A stretch of 16,095 nucleotides of DNA from an uncultured Lachnospiraceae bacterium (GTDB lineage: Bacteria > Bacillota > Clostridia > Lachnospirales > Lachnospiraceae): NCBI GenBank assembly GCA_947174985.1, contig CAMWLB010000033.1:1-16095 (forward strand), in the 5' to 3' direction. Position 1 is the stretch's first letter. Each line of letters opens with the position of its first letter. The position numbers were made by a program, and so were the translations under genes. A model generated the notes under the pieces. The model was not told the DNA's origin, did no database searches, and saw nothing but the letters and a program-made list of their open reading frames with translations. This document shows, piece after piece, positions 15,199 to 16,095 of the stretch.

Positions 15199-16095
15199 GT
15201 TACCTTTCTCCATTCCTCAGGGATTTGCGCTACCTTATCATTTGGACTGGGCACCCATATTTTTTTATAGATAGGACGAGTTTTCAATGCGTCTTCAGAA
15301 AGCTTTTCTATTCTTTCTAACCCAATGTCCACATAAGACTGCTCTAATTCCGAGCCATAGGCTTCACGATTATTTTTTAATGCGGCTATAAGCGAAGAAC
15401 CGACTCCCGCAAACGGGTCGTAAACTATGTCGCCTTCATTGGTCAACGCCAGAACACATCTCTCAACCAATTCGACAGGAAACTGGCAAGGATGAGCAAC
15501 TTTTTCCGGATGATTATTTTTAACATTGGGTATTTCCCATATTTGCGCATCCCAATCATCAACAAGGCGTTCCAACGTCATCTCCCAGACATCTTCCGGA
15601 TTTTTTCCTTTGGGATTGCCGCTGATTTGCCCTCTTTTTTCCCCTTTAAAATATCTCTTTCCGGGATACTTGGAAGGAATACGGACATCATCAAGATTAA
15701 AGGTATATTCGTCCGACTTTGTAAACCAAAGAATGGTTTCATATCTTCCGCTAAATCTCTTTGAACAATGCAGACCATGCCCGAAATGCCAGATAATTCT
15801 ATTCCTCAAAAACAGACCGAGCTTTTTGAAATATGGATAAAAATATATATCCAATGGATATATTTCGCTATCGTCAACAAAATTACCGGTCTGCCAGCAA
15901 AGGCTTCCATCATTTGTAAGAACCCGTTCAATTTCTTCCAATACAGGTAATAAATTTTCTATATATTTATCAATACTGCTTTTCGTTTCATACTCTTTTC
16001 CAATATTATAAGGCGGTGATGTTATAATCAATTTTACGGAATTAGAAGGCAGCGATTTACAAAATTCTAATGCATTTTTACACTCATATTTATAT
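15195..16095 (-). CDS. Beta-class DNA methyltransferase of the restriction-modification pair, 5' end outside window
   Basis: The modification enzyme that should protect host DNA from the endonuclease encoded next to it. Catalytic motif IV is 'TSPPYN', and the S-P-P-Y form usually marks N4-cytosine methylation. A target-recognition region ('PGKRYFKGEKRGQISGNPKG') follows, then motif X 'AHPCQFPVELVERC' and motif I 'DPFAGVGSSLIAAL' near the C-terminus; motif IV before I makes it the beta class. The frame is open to the window edge, reading 'ALEFCKSLPSNSVKLIITSP' just before motif IV, so the TTG at 16031 is not the start and the gene is truncated only by the window. The stop TGA (15195-15197) overlaps the endonuclease ATG by four bases, suggesting coupled translation. 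Methylation at the cytosine of a GATC-centred site is inference from the partner. Confidence 0.93.
   Translation of the reverse strand, partial: YKYECKNALEFCKSLPSNSVKLIITSPPYNIGKEYETKSSIDKYIENLLPVLEEIERVLTNDGSLCWQTGNFVDDSEIYPLDIYFYPYFKKLGLFLRNRIIWHFGHGLHCSKRFSGRYETILWFTKSDEYTFNLDDVRIPSKYPGKRYFKGEKRGQISGNPKGKNPEDVWEMTLERLVDDWDAQIWEIPNVKNNHPEKVAHPCQFPVELVERCVLALTNEGDIVYDPFAGVGSSLIAALKNNREAYGSELEQSYVDIGLERIEKLSEDALKTRPIYKKIWVPSPNDKVAQIPEEWRKVT

Noticed and set aside
15199..15213. ATG at 15213 as the endonuclease start
   Set aside because: The ATG at 15198 has a better-placed ribosome site, forms the ATGA overlap and aligns with the BstYI N-terminus.
16029..16095. TTG at 16031 as the methyltransferase start
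   Set aside because: The frame stays open to the window edge and the upstream residues fit the conserved stretch before motif IV, so the true start lies outside.

Overview
The window reads as a chromosomal segment of a gut-type Clostridia, most likely Lachnospiraceae. This is inferred from strong AGGAGG ribosome sites, a T-box-controlled short (archaeal-type) prolyl-tRNA synthetase, LplB/YtcP-type sugar ABC transporters with a YesL-like protein, and a YesM-type histidine kinase. All supported genes lie on the minus strand, so transcription runs from high to low coordinates. Both ends are cut: a DNA methyltransferase is open at the right edge and a YesL-like membrane protein at the left edge.

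In the order of transcription: (1) 16095-14581 is a two-gene, visibly AT-richer restriction-modification cassette, made of a beta-class SPPY methyltransferase and an endonuclease that looks like BstYI (RGATCY), joined by an ATGA stop/start overlap. (2) 14565-12774 is a consensus promoter, a T-box leader with a CCU (proline) specifier, and proS. (3) 12760-11957 is a serine esterase only 13 bp after proS. (4) 11877-7664 is a probable promoter, a clear YicI-type GH31 alpha-xylosidase and, 23 bp on, a YesM-like sensor kinase with no response regulator beside it. (5) 7521-5713 is a secreted, membrane-anchored surface protein with three related modules, ending in a good terminator. (6) 5640-5080 is a gene-free, repeat-rich stretch with two very long inverted repeats. 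(7) 5015-681 is a promoter region and a sugar-uptake operon (two permeases, one lipoprotein), closed by a strong hairpin and followed by the YesL-like gene.

Taken together, the esterase, cytoplasmic alpha-xylosidase, sugar ABC transporter, surface protein and sensor kinase look like a small locus for importing and trimming decorated plant oligosaccharides. Xyloglucan-derived isoprimeverose-type fragments are the best guess because YicI is an alpha-xylosidase; the transporter's substrate cannot be read from sequence.

The parts least explained by known gene families are the two long hairpins at 5176-5313 and 5533-5609. Their outer arms differ completely, but they share an AAAAACG...CGTTTTT inner stem and a GGCGC-containing tip. 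Also notable are the placement of the restriction-modification cassette with no terminator directly before the proS T-box promoter, and the extra four-helix N-terminal region on the LplB-like permease.
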